A stretch of 64,000 nt of DNA from Palsa-504 sp963808315 (GTDB taxonomy: Bacteria; Actinomycetota; Actinomycetes; Streptosporangiales; Streptosporangiaceae), in contig CAWEFK010000013.1 in NCBI GenBank assembly GCA_963808315.1, positions 248,001 through 312,000 on the forward strand, written 5' to 3'. The position numbers and the translations under genes are program-made. Below are positions 37,860 through 45,023 of the stretch, piece after piece. The stretch's first letter is position 1, and every line of letters begins with the position of its first letter. The notes under the pieces were generated by a model. The model was not told the origin of the DNA. It searched no databases and worked only from the letters and a program-made list of their open reading frames with translations.

Positions 37860-38507
37860 TCAGCCGGCCTGCAGCCGGAGCGAGGGCGCCCCGAAGGGCA
37901 GGTCCAGCTCCTGGCCGGGATCCCGCAGGTCGCGCAGCCTCAGCGGCTCGATGAGCAGGACCCCCGCGGTATCGGGCCACAGCACCAGCCACAGCCAGTG
38001 GCCCTTGATCTCGCCGGCGAAGGTGGCGCGGTCCGGCGAATCTACCGGCCAGAGCGGAAAATCATGATTACCGAACGACACCGCCGCTATCGGCGACGCG
38101 GACGCGAATCCCGCGCCGGGGTCGACGCCCTCCAGGCCGGCCAGCGCCGCGCCGAACCCCACGCCCGGTTCCTCGGCGACGACCAGCATGTCGGCCGGGC
38201 CGCCGAGCGGGTTCGGGCCGGACACCGCGACCGCGCAGGCGCGCAGGCCGGTGCGCTCGTCCCCGGCGCCGGCGAACCCCGCCACCAGCCAGCCGGACGG
38301 CAGCGGCCAGGGCAGCCAGACCGGGACCCCGGCGGTGCGCAGCAGTCCGTGCAGCCCGTCGCGGGACGGCCTGAACGGGGGGAACAGCGGGTCGACCGCA
38401 CCGTGCCGGTCGCAGCGCCAGGCGCTCGACCATGCGGTCGGCCGATGGACGGGCTGGCGGCAGCGCGGGCAGATCGCGGCCGTCCTGCGGGGCGGGTCCT
38501 GGCCCAC
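37860..38507 (-). CDS. DUF6758 family protein
   Basis: 215 residues. N-terminal zinc-ribbon-like start ICPRCRQPVHRPTAWSSAWR followed by CDRHG gives three Cys and a His. The rest is the family body: GVPVWLPWPLPSGWLVAGFA, MLVVAEEPGVGFGAALAGLE, and a C-terminal WLVLWPDTAGVLLIEPLRLR. It is an actinomycete family always beside a PHP gene, with unknown role. First gene of the leftward DUF6758-PHP-membrane-MBL-nuclease run. Confidence 0.82.
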   Translation of the reverse strand: MGQDPPRRTAAICPRCRQPVHRPTAWSSAWRCDRHGAVDPLFPPFRPSRDGLHGLLRTAGVPVWLPWPLPSGWLVAGFAGAGDERTGLRACAVAVSGPNPLGGPADMLVVAEEPGVGFGAALAGLEGVDPGAGFASASPIAAVSFGNHDFPLWPVDSPDRATFAGEIKGHWLWLVLWPDTAGVLLIEPLRLRDLRDPGQELDLPFGAPSLRLQAG

Positions 38508-38593
38508 GCCTGCCCCCTATCGCGACAGAAAGTAGCTGCCATCGTAACAAGACGGCGCCGTTCCGGGCCCTGGCCATAGGGGCTGGTCATGGC

Positions 38594-38632
38594 GGTGGCG
38601 CCGACCCCCGGAAGGCGGGAGCCGGCGCCACC
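38594..38632 (-). terminator. Terminator after secreted paralogue 1
   Basis: GGTGGCGCCG and CGGCGCCACC form a 10-bp perfect stem with a 19-base interval. It is nearly the same sequence as the hairpin after paralogue 3 (40761-40800). A CTGGGCTGGA-type 5/10-bp microrepeat (38640-38685) lies between gene and hairpin. Confidence 0.7.
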
Positions 38633-38699
38633 GGGCCGTGCTGGACTGGGCTGGGCTGGACTGGACTGGGCTGGGCTGGGCTGGGTGAAGCTAACAGGG

Positions 38700-39383
38700 T
38701 TACTTCAGGACGCCGTAGTTGGCGCCCCAGTGCTCGTTGTTGTACACGGCGCCGTTGGAGTACTTCTGCAGCGGGTAGGTGTTGAGCTGCGGCCGCGGCG
38801 TGTCGGTCGGGTAGGCGTTGCCCGGGTAGTGCAGCACGTACGGGTGGGAGAAGTTGGTGTCCGAGCCGTTGATCAGCGGGACGTAGTGACCGGTGATGGT
38901 GTCGTAGGAGTCCGTCACCCAGACGGTCTTGGCGGATTCGCCGCACGGCTCAAGGACGACCGGCGTGCCGTTGACGGCGGTGCTGCCGACGCCCGCGCAC
39001 AGGCCGGTGTCGACGCCGTCCGGCGAGTACTGGAACTCGAACGCGTAGAAGTGCGAGTAGTGCAGGTCGAGCGAGGAGGACACCAGGCCGGCCGCGTAGA
39101 AGTCGGCGACGGTGCCCTGGTAGGAGACGGTGAAGTCCTCCGCCGCGTCGTAGTTGCTCGTGCGGTACAGGATGATCGGCGCGCCGACCTTGGCGCCCCC
39201 CTTCAGCACGTCGAGGACGAAGTTGGGGCTGTGGTGCGTGCCGAACTCGTTGCTGAAGATGTCGATGCAGTGTGTCCCGCAGGACGGCGTCGCCGCGTTC
39301 GCGGCGAGCTCCCCCGTGACGCCCAGCCCGCCGACGAGTGTCAGCGTGGCCGCGGCCGCCAGGACCTTGCTCTTGATGGACAT
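38700..39383 (-). CDS. Secreted protein, paralogue 1 of a four-gene tandem family
   Basis: 227 residues. Signal peptide MSIKSKVLAAAATLTLVGG with cleavage near ANA-ATPSC. The mature part is not recognised. Features shared with the next three genes: two Cys at the start (CGTHCIDIF), then PIILYRTSN, EDFTVSYQGTVADFYAAGLV, FQYSPDGVDTGLCAGVGS, VVLEPCGESAKTVWVTDS, INGSDTNFSHPYVLHYPGNA, and YPTDTPRPQL. Aromatic- and Asp-rich with a GLC...PCG Cys pair, it resembles extracellular beta-rich binding domains, but no fold is claimed. It is the most divergent copy and has its own promoter region and terminator. Confidence 0.8.
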   Translation of the reverse strand: MSIKSKVLAAAATLTLVGGLGVTGELAANAATPSCGTHCIDIFSNEFGTHHSPNFVLDVLKGGAKVGAPIILYRTSNYDAAEDFTVSYQGTVADFYAAGLVSSSLDLHYSHFYAFEFQYSPDGVDTGLCAGVGSTAVNGTPVVLEPCGESAKTVWVTDSYDTITGHYVPLINGSDTNFSHPYVLHYPGNAYPTDTPRPQLNTYPLQKYSNGAVYNNEHWGANYGVLK

Positions 39384-39410
39384 GCGTGTGGTTCCTCCAT
39401 GTCGGGCCTA

Positions 39411-39433
39411 CAGCCGTACCCCGTGTACAGCTC
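39411..39433 (-). promoter_or_regulatory. 5'-UTR hairpin of paralogue 1
   Basis: CAGCCGTAC-CCCGT-GTACAGCTC on the plus strand, ~28 bp upstream of the start. It is the weakest copy of the leader hairpin of this family. GTAC pairs with GTAC here where paralogue 3 has GTGC with GCAC, a compensatory change. Confidence 0.5.
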
Positions 39434-39497
39434 TGAGCCGGCCTGACCAGGGACAGAGGCGGCTGACCTGGTCGCTCGACATACAAGACGCGCCACG

Positions 39498-39515
39498 CTT
39501 TAACTTGGTTGTCAT
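39498..39515 (-). promoter_or_regulatory. Conserved upstream motif of paralogue 1
   Basis: The reverse strand reads ATGACAACCAAGTTAAAG. A matching GTGTCAACCAGTTGAG lies at 40561-40576 before paralogue 2. Both sit 115-165 bp before the start codon in an AT-richer stretch; they could be -35 region or activator sites. Confidence 0.4.
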
Positions 39516-39579
39516 ATTTGCACCGAAATGTCAGCAGACCCTGTATTCACTTGTTGCACTCACATGTCAGTACACAACA

Positions 39580-39616
39580 GTGACGCCGGCCCTCCCCATG
39601 GGAGAGCCGGCGTCAC
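39580..39616 (-). terminator. Terminator after secreted paralogue 2
   Basis: GTGACGCCGGC..CCC (39580-39596) pairs with GG..AGAGCCGGCGTCAC (39601-39616): a ~16-bp stem with one mismatch or bulge and a CATG loop, 33 bp after the stop of paralogue 2. Confidence 0.75.
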
Positions 39617-39648
39617 TTGGTCCTTCGGTTCGAACCGGTACGGCCTAC

Positions 39649-40398
39649 TTACCGGAGGATGCCGAAGTTCTCAGACCACTCCTGGGTGTCGCTCACGATG
39701 TCGTGGTGCGCGTTGAGCTGAAGCTCCTGGATGAAGAGCTGCGGCCGCGGCGTGTCGGTCGGGTAGCCGTTGTGCGGGTAGTCCAGCACGTACGGGTGGG
39801 AGAAGTTGGTGTCCGACCCGTTGATGAACGGGGTGTAGCTGTCCACGAAGCCGGTCGCGTTGTCGACGTCCTGGACCCAGACGGTCTTGGCGGAGACGCC
39901 ACACGGCTGGAGCGAGACCTCGCTGCCCGCGGTCGCGGTGGCCGCGGTGCCGACGCACAGGCCGCTGTCCACGCCGTAAGGCGAGTACTCGACCTCGAAC
40001 GCGAAGTCATCCGGGTAGAACACGTCGCACTTGGTGGTGCTGTTCGGGATGTAGAGCTCGCAGCCGCCGCCGTAGTGCAGGTCCAGGCTGGACGTCACCA
40101 GGCCCGCGGCGTAGAAGTCCGACACCTGACCCTGATAGGAGACGGTGAAGTCCTCGGCCGGGTCGGCGTTGCTCTGCCGGAACAGGATGATCGGCTGGCC
40201 GACCCTCTCGCCCTGCCGGTACACGTCCTGCACGAAGCTGGGGTTCGTGTGACTGCTGAACTGCCGGTTGAACAGGTCGATGCAGCTGTGGCCACACGAC
40301 GGGGTGGCCGCGCTCGCGGACATGGTGCTGATCGCGCCGACGCCGCCAATCAGGGTCAGCGCCGCCGACGCGGCGAAGACCTTGCTCTTGATAGACAT
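39649..40398 (-). CDS. Secreted protein, paralogue 2
   Basis: 249 residues. Signal peptide MSIKSKVFAASAALTLIGG, cleavage near ASA-ATPSC. It shares the family blocks: SCIDLFNRQF, GQPIILFRQSN, EDFTVSYQGQVSDFYAAGLV, FEVEYSPYGVDSGLCVG, SLQPCGVSAKTVWVQD, FINGSDTNFSHPYVLDYPHN. It has an insertion GGGCELYIPNSTTKCDVFYP that adds a second Cys pair relative to the others. Intact. ATG 40396-40398 follows AGGAGGAA. Confidence 0.82.
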   Translation of the reverse strand: MSIKSKVFAASAALTLIGGVGAISTMSASAATPSCGHSCIDLFNRQFSSHTNPSFVQDVYRQGERVGQPIILFRQSNADPAEDFTVSYQGQVSDFYAAGLVTSSLDLHYGGGCELYIPNSTTKCDVFYPDDFAFEVEYSPYGVDSGLCVGTAATATAGSEVSLQPCGVSAKTVWVQDVDNATGFVDSYTPFINGSDTNFSHPYVLDYPHNGYPTDTPRPQLFIQELQLNAHHDIVSDTQEWSENFGILR

Positions 40399-40421
40399 AG
40401 GGTAGTTCCTCCTTGGAACGG

Positions 40422-40444
40422 CAACCGTGCCCTGCGCACGGCTG
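40422..40444 (-). promoter_or_regulatory. 5'-UTR hairpin of paralogue 2
   Basis: CCGTGC-CCTGC-GCACGG core (40425-40441), 27 bp upstream of the start. The outer stem pairs seen in paralogues 3 and 4 are partly lost. Confidence 0.5.
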
Positions 40445-40634
40445 TCGGAGCTACCGCCGCCACGGGCCTGGCTGAGCCGTCCGGGTACCGGTTGAGCGAT
40501 ATGAGCGGAGCGGGAACCCGGGGCTCCCGCCCGCATCCACTAAGAAGGACGCAGCCAAGACTCAACTGGTTGACACGTTCTGTAATTTATCTTTCACAAT
40601 CTGTGACACATTTGCGACAAGCAGACAGCAAACT

Positions 40635-40664
40635 GGCGTCGGTCCCGATAACGGGACCGACGCC
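40635..40664. terminator. Strong hairpin between paralogues 2 and 3
   Basis: GGCGTCGGTCCCG and CGGGACCGACGCC form a perfect 13-bp stem with an ATAA loop, followed by GTTTTA on the plus strand. It lies ~240 bp before paralogue 2, in addition to the terminator of paralogue 3, and may insulate the promoter region. Confidence 0.7.
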
Positions 40665-40760
40665 GTTTTACCGCATGAAACCGGGACATTCCCCGGTGGC
40701 AGGGGAAGCGGGGCGGGGGTGGCGGGGCGGCGGGGGCGCGAGCCACGAGGCGCCGGACAT

Positions 40761-40800
40761 GACGGTGGCGCCGACCCCGATCGGGGCCGGCGCCACTGTC
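40761..40800 (-). terminator. Terminator after secreted paralogue 3
   Basis: 18-base arms 40761-40778 and 40783-40800 pair at 16 of 18 positions with a four-base loop. Core GGTGGCGCCGACCCC is shared with the terminator of paralogue 1, so gene and terminator were duplicated together. Confidence 0.75.
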
Positions 40801-40829
40801 TTACTCAGGTGGTGAGACTAAGGCGTGCC

Positions 40830-41568
40830 TCAGGGGGCAAGGACGCCCAGGTTCCAGCCGAACAGCTGGCTGGAGTCGATGGTGCCAGTCAGCGGCAGGC
40901 CATTGGCGCCCTGGGAACCGGTCAGGTTGGCGACGTACAGCGACGGCCGCGGCTTGTCGGTCGGGTACGCGCTGCCCGGGTAGGTGAGCACGAACGGCTG
41001 GGAGAAGTTGGTGTCCGAGCCGTTGATGAACGGAACGTACCCGTTGTACGCGGTGTCCTGGGAGTCGACGGCCCACACGGTCTTGGCGGAGACGCCACAC
41101 GGCTGCAGCGTGACCTTCTCGCCGGCCACCGCGGTCGCGGCGACACCGGAGCACAGGCCGCTGTCCACGCCGTAGGGCGAGTACTGCAGCTCGAACGCCG
41201 CGTCGTCATGGCCGGCCGTGGCGCTGCCGTTGCCGTAGTGCAGGTTGAAGGCCGCGGTCACGAGGCCGGCCGCGTAGAAGTCGGCCACGGTGCCCTGGTA
41301 GGAGAAGGTGTAGTCCTCCGCCGGGTCGAAGTTGGCCACGCGGAACAGGATCTGCGGCTGGCCGACCTTCTCGCCCTGACGGTAGGTGTCCTGGCACGAA
41401 GTTCGGGTGCGCGTGCGTGCCGAAGTCGTGGTTGAAGATGTCGATGCAGGTGTTGCCGCAGGACGGGGTGGCCGCGTTGGCCGCCGTGGCGGTGGCGGCG
41501 ATCGCGCCGGCCCCGCCGACCAGGGTCAGCGCCGCCGCAGCGGCGAAGACCTTGCTCTTGATGGACAT
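40830..41568 (-). CDS. Secreted protein, paralogue 3 (one frameshift)
   Basis: About 245 residues. Signal peptide MSIKSKVFAAAAALTLVGGA and cleavage near ANA-ATPSC; then CGNTCIDIFNHDFGTHAHP. One extra G near 41396 breaks the frame before QDTYRQGEKVGQPQILFRVA; the rest is complete: FDPAEDYTFSYQGTVADFYA, ELQYSPYGVDSGLCSG, TLQPCGVSAKTVWAVDS, INGSDTNFSQPFVLTYPGSA, ending LFGWNLGVLAP. Very close to paralogue 4, which suggests a recent duplication; the break may be a sequencing error. Confidence 0.8.
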
Positions 41569-41593
41569 TGGGAGAGTTCCTCTCGTGGAACCA

Positions 41594-41616
41594 CAGCCGT
41601 GCCCTGCGCACGGCTG
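41594..41616 (-). promoter_or_regulatory. 5'-UTR hairpin of paralogue 3
   Basis: CAGCCGTGC-CCTGC-GCACGGCTG: perfect 9-bp arms with a 5-base loop, ~25 bp upstream of the start and just before the ribosome site. It is the best-formed copy. Confidence 0.65.
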
Positions 41617-41711
41617 CCAGGCCCCGTCGGATCGGGAACGGCCGACCCGGCGGATGTACAGCTTCGGGGAGGGAAAGCCCCGGCCGACCAGCGGCCGGAA
41701 GATCAAGAACG

Positions 41712-41762
41712 GTAGCGCCGGCCCTCGTCCTGACCTCTCCTGCGGAGGAGGGCCGACGCTAC
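41712..41762 (-). terminator. Terminator after secreted paralogue 4
   Basis: GTAGCGCCGGCCCTC (41712-41726) and GAGGGCCGACGCTAC (41748-41762) pair at 14 of 15 positions, 33 bp after the stop of paralogue 4. Confidence 0.75.
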
Positions 41763-41794
41763 CTGGTTACTGCGGTGAAGAACTAGGTGCTACC

Positions 41795-42547
41795 TCAGGG
41801 GGCGAGGACGCCCTGGTCGATGCCGAACAGCTGGCTGGAGTCGATGGTGCCGCCCGGGTAGCCGTTGGCGCCCTGGGAACCAGTCAGGTTGGTGACGTAC
41901 AGCGACGGCCGCGGCTCGTCGGTCGGGTAGGCGCTGGACGGGTAGGTGAGCACGAACGGCTGGGAGAAGTTGGTGTCCGAGCCGTTGATGAACGGAACGG
42001 TGAAGTTGTAAGCGGTGTCCGCCGAGTCGACGATCCACACGGTCTTGGCGGAGACGCCACACGGCTGCAGCGTGACCTTCTCGCCGGCCACCGCGGTGGC
42101 GGCGACACCGGAGCACAGGCCGCTGTCCACGCCGTAAGGCGAGTACTGCAGCTCGAACGCCGCGTCGTCCGGGAAGTGGCCCTTGGGACCGTACGGGTCG
42201 GTACCGAGCCCGCCGTAGTGCAGGTCCACGGCCGCGGAAACCAGGCCGGCCGCGTAGAAGTCCGACACCAGGCCCTGGTAGGAGTAGGTGTAGTCCTCGG
42301 CCGGGTCGAAGTTGGCCACGCGGAACAGGATCTGCGGCTGGCCGACCTTCTCGCCCTGACGGTAGGTGTCCTGCACGAAGGCCGGGTGCGCGTGCGTGCC
42401 GAAGTCGTGGTTGAAGATGTCGATGCAGCCGCTGCCGCAGGACGGGGTGGCCGCGTTGGCGGCCGTGGCGGTGGCGGCAACCGCGCCGGCCCCGCCGACC
42501 AGGGTCAGCGCTGCCGCGGCCGCGAAGACCTTGCTCTTGATGGACAT
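41795..42547 (-). CDS. Secreted protein, paralogue 4
   Basis: 250 residues, intact. Signal peptide MSIKSKVFAAAAALTLVGGA, cleavage near ANA-ATPSC. Family blocks: CGSGCIDIFNHDFGTHAHPA, QGEKVGQPQILFRVANFDPA, EDYTYSYQGLVSDFYAAGLV, ELQYSPYGVDSGLCSG, TLQPCGVSAKTVWIVDSADT, INGSDTNFSQPFVLTYPSSA, ending LFGIDQGVLAP. It differs from paralogue 3 mainly at LGTDPYGPKGHFPDD. No catalytic motif is apparent. It is the first copy in transcription order; each copy seems to have its own terminator. Confidence 0.82.
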   Translation of the reverse strand: MSIKSKVFAAAAALTLVGGAGAVAATATAANAATPSCGSGCIDIFNHDFGTHAHPAFVQDTYRQGEKVGQPQILFRVANFDPAEDYTYSYQGLVSDFYAAGLVSAAVDLHYGGLGTDPYGPKGHFPDDAAFELQYSPYGVDSGLCSGVAATAVAGEKVTLQPCGVSAKTVWIVDSADTAYNFTVPFINGSDTNFSQPFVLTYPSSAYPTDEPRPSLYVTNLTGSQGANGYPGGTIDSSQLFGIDQGVLAP

Positions 42548-42571
42548 GGGAGAGTTCCTCTCGTGGTACCA

Positions 42572-42594
42572 CAGCCGTACCCTGCGCACGGCTG
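42572..42594 (-). promoter_or_regulatory. 5'-UTR hairpin of paralogue 4
   Basis: CAGCCGTAC-CCTGC-GCACGGCTG: 9-bp arms with one mismatch, 25 bp upstream of the start. Same position and loop as in paralogue 3. Confidence 0.65.
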
Positions 42595-42792
42595 TTGTGC
42601 CGACCTCCGCCGCGCACGCACCCGACGGTCCCTACTCCGTCTGGTTCGCCGCCTCACGGTGGCCTGATCAGAGCGGGAACGGCCGTCCTGATCGGTCTTG
42701 CGGGTGAAAAGGAAAGACCCGGGGCAAGCCCGGAAGCTATTGAGGTAGTGCGACAACCAAGGAAAAAAGCCCTTGTCCTAGCGTCACGCCGT

Positions 42793-42827
42793 GGTTACCC
42801 GATGAAATCGTTATATATCGGGTAGCC
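42793..42827. promoter_or_regulatory. Inverted repeat upstream of the secreted cluster
   Basis: GGTTACCCGAT (42793-42803) and ATCGGGTAGCC (42817-42827) pair at 10 of 11 positions across a 13-bp AT-rich spacer. It could be an operator for a dimeric regulator of the secreted cluster, ~250 bp before paralogue 4. Confidence 0.45.
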
Positions 42828-43102
42828 GGGTGGCGCTTAGCATAGTACATAGGTCCTCGTCCTCCTGTGCGGATCGGGGATTTAGGTCCCGCCCGGTGAG
42901 TTGCGGTCACCGGGCTGGACCGTTTGAAGCTTTTGTCCCTTGGTCCGATATGAAGACGCCGGGCCCGGGCAGCTGGTTGACAGGGATTACCGCGAATTAT
43001 CCGGCGTGACCGAATCGCAACTTTTGACGGCATACCGACCCCTGTGACGACTGTGACTGGGGAGCACGCTACCACGCTCGTGGAGATAAGGAAGGAAACC
43101 TG

Positions 43103-43519
43103 ATGGTACCGACCGGCGTGTCGGGTTACGGGGTACCTTGCGTCGGCGCGGTCGTCACGGACTCCGGCGGGCGACTGCTGCTGATCAAGCGCGGACACGA
43201 GCCGGGGGCGGGGCTTTGGTCACTGCCGGGCGGACGCATCGAGCCAGGTGAGAGCGATGCAGAGGCGCTGATACGGGAAATGCTCGAGGAGACGGGCCTG
43301 ACCGTCGCGCCGGGACGGCTGCTCGGCCGGGTGCAGCGCCCCGGCCTGGGTGGCAGCGTCATCGACATCAGGGATTACGCCGCTACCGTTACCGGGGGCA
43401 CGCTGCGGGCGGGTGACGACGCCGCCGACGCCCGCTGGGTGCCAGCGGCGGAACTGGCCACCCTGGCTCTCACGGAGGGATTGGCGGAAGCCCTTACCGA
43501 ATGGGGAGTTCTCGAGTAA
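43103..43519 (+). CDS. NUDIX hydrolase
   Basis: 138 residues, intact. The Nudix box is complete: GGRIEPGESDAEALIREMLE followed by ETGL, fitting G-x5-E-x7-RE-U-x-EE-x-G-U. It is preceded by LLLIKRGHEPGAGLWSLPGG. Probably a nucleotide diphosphate hydrolase (ADP-ribose or MutT-like); specificity is not visible. ATG 43103 follows AAGGAAGGAAA. Confidence 0.93.
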   Translation: MVPTGVSGYGVPCVGAVVTDSGGRLLLIKRGHEPGAGLWSLPGGRIEPGESDAEALIREMLEETGLTVAPGRLLGRVQRPGLGGSVIDIRDYAATVTGGTLRAGDDAADARWVPAAELATLALTEGLAEALTEWGVLE

Positions 43520-43691
43520 AAACTATTATCTTTGTCCGGTTTTTCCGCTTGTGGGCATGGTGCGTTCTTCGCACCATGCGATGCGTCAATAGTGACTATT
43601 TCGCCGTCTTGACCGCATTCTGGTCACCGCCGCGGGCAAAGCGTCCCTGAACCGGTCTCCGGCTCGTCATCTGTGGTTCACTACGCTCCGG

Positions 43692-44255
43692 CTAGCGCGC
43701 CACGCGGTAGCGAAGGTAGACGACTCCGGAGCTGAAGGTGCGGGTGTCGGCGAGTTCGAGATCCACCCGGCGCTCGTGCTGGGGAAAGAACGGTATGCCG
43801 CCGCCCACCAGCACCGGGTAGACCCTGGCCCGGTACTCGTCGATCAGATCCAGCGCGGCCGCCTCGGCGGCCAGGCTCGCGCCGCCGATCGCGATGTTGC
43901 CCTCCGCCGGGTCGGTCCGCAGCCGCTCGATCTCCTCCGCCAGGCCGCCGGAGGCCAGCCGGGCATGGCCCCGCACCGCCGGCAGCGTGGTGGAGAACAC
44001 CACCTTGGGGAGCGGCTTCCAGAGCGCGGCCCACTCGAGCATGGAGTCGTCGAGCGATGGATCGGAGTCGGCGGTCTCCCAGTACAGCATCGTCTCGTAC
44101 AGCCGCCGTCCCAGCAGGTGGACGCCGACCTCTTGTATCTCCTCGGTGACGAAGCGAAAGACCTCCTCGTCGGGCGCCGCCCAGTCGAAGCCGCCGTCCG
44201 GCCCGACGATGTAGCCGTCAAGTGAGACGCCCATCGAGTAGGTCACGCTGCGCAT
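43692..44255 (-). CDS. RibD C-terminal-domain/dihydrofolate-reductase-like protein
   Basis: 187 residues: MRSVTYSMGVSLDGYIVGPD at the start, LLGRRLYETMLYWE, KVVFSTTLP, then the Gly-rich NADPH site IAIGGASLAAEAAALDLIDE and YPVLVGGGIPFFP. These YwjB/YyaP-like proteins have the DHFR fold and often an unknown reductase activity. Intact. ATG 44253-44255 follows GAGGAGGACTT. The open frame upstream runs into the repeat element and is not part of the gene. Confidence 0.9.
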   Translation of the reverse strand: MRSVTYSMGVSLDGYIVGPDGGFDWAAPDEEVFRFVTEEIQEVGVHLLGRRLYETMLYWETADSDPSLDDSMLEWAALWKPLPKVVFSTTLPAVRGHARLASGGLAEEIERLRTDPAEGNIAIGGASLAAEAAALDLIDEYRARVYPVLVGGGIPFFPQHERRVDLELADTRTFSSGVVYLRYRVAR

Positions 44256-44341
44256 CAGAAGTCCTCCTCGGTAACGGATTTCGACAGTACGACCGCCGGA
44301 CTCCGCAGAATTCATCGTGGCCCGCGGGCCAGGGCCCCGAA

Positions 44342-44782
44342 CTGACCCACAGCGAAGACCATAGGTGTTGCTTGGGCCAAATGTCAGGAACTTAAGAGGC
44401 CTGCGGATGCTGGTTTTCGGGGCTTTGTTGCTGGTCAGGATGCTCGCTGCGGGTCGGGCCAGCGTCGGCGGACGGCGCGGGCGGCGCCCTGCTGTGGTAG
44501 AGCGCCGACGGCCGGGTCTACGGGGCGCCCCCGGGTCCGTTATGTCCTGAATCTGGGGCTTTCGCATGGTGACTTTCCGCGCGCCCATCATGATCATGGC
44601 TAGTTTCGGGGGTATTCGCCCGTTTCTGGCCATGATCATGGAACAGGCAGAGCCGGGGACGCTTCCTTAAGTTCCTGACATTGTGCTTGGGCCACGACGA
44701 TGGACCATCGGTGTTGTTCGCGAGCGGGAGCGCCCCGGCACGATTGTGCCGGGCGAGACGGGTGGTGTTCGCGGGATGCTGA
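44342..44782. mobile_element. Terminal-inverted-repeat element, short copy (B)
   Basis: Left end 44342-44395 (CTGACCCACA, then GACCATAGGTGTTGCTTGGG, then ATGTCAGGAACTTAAG) and right end from 44667 (CTTAAGTTCCTGACAT, then the inverted GGACC-type end). The inner 16 bp of the two ends are perfect reverse complements (44380-44395 and 44667-44682). It matches the long copy at both ends and in the CATGATCATGGC blocks, but lacks the ~600-bp middle. Right flanking homology with the long copy continues to GGGATGCTGA near 44780. It sits in the gap between the RibD-like gene and efeO; no transposase gene is present. Confidence 0.6.
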
Positions 44783-45023
44783 CCCTTCGCTGCCACCCGC
44801 GCCGGCACCATCGAGGCATGGAATCTTCCGGGACGGTGCTCGTCAGCCATGGGTGCGAGCCTGCACCACGGTTCGGGCCTCGATCTTCGCGCTTGGCGCT
44901 GGCGAGTGGCAAACCGGGGATGACCGGCAGGTGAACGTTGGGTGAGGATGGGGGCGGGGTGATTTCGGCCGGGTGAGGGGCTGCTTATCCTGGCGGTGCC
45001 CGGCTTGCCTCCGACTGGATTGA

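Larger units (their letters stand above)
42548..43102. other. Intergenic region upstream of paralogue 4 and the NUDIX gene
   Basis: 555 bp between divergent genes, the longest regulatory region of the cluster and AT-richer toward 42760-43080. It contains the leader hairpin (42572-42594), the inverted repeat at 42793-42827, and presumably the promoters of both genes. No gene is supported. Confidence 0.5.

Noticed and set aside
40595..40615. CRP-like TCACA-N3-TGTGA palindrome upstream of paralogue 2
   Set aside because: Spacing and orientation do not match the TGTGA-N6-TCACA consensus; a single short palindrome is weak evidence.
39154..40815. 553-codon forward frame across the secreted paralogues
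   Set aside because: Antisense to two genes with signal peptides and conserved blocks; its repeated look only mirrors the paralogy.
42737..43198. 153-codon reverse frame in the control region before the NUDIX gene
   Set aside because: Composition is mixed and not codon-like; it overlaps the NUDIX start on the other strand.
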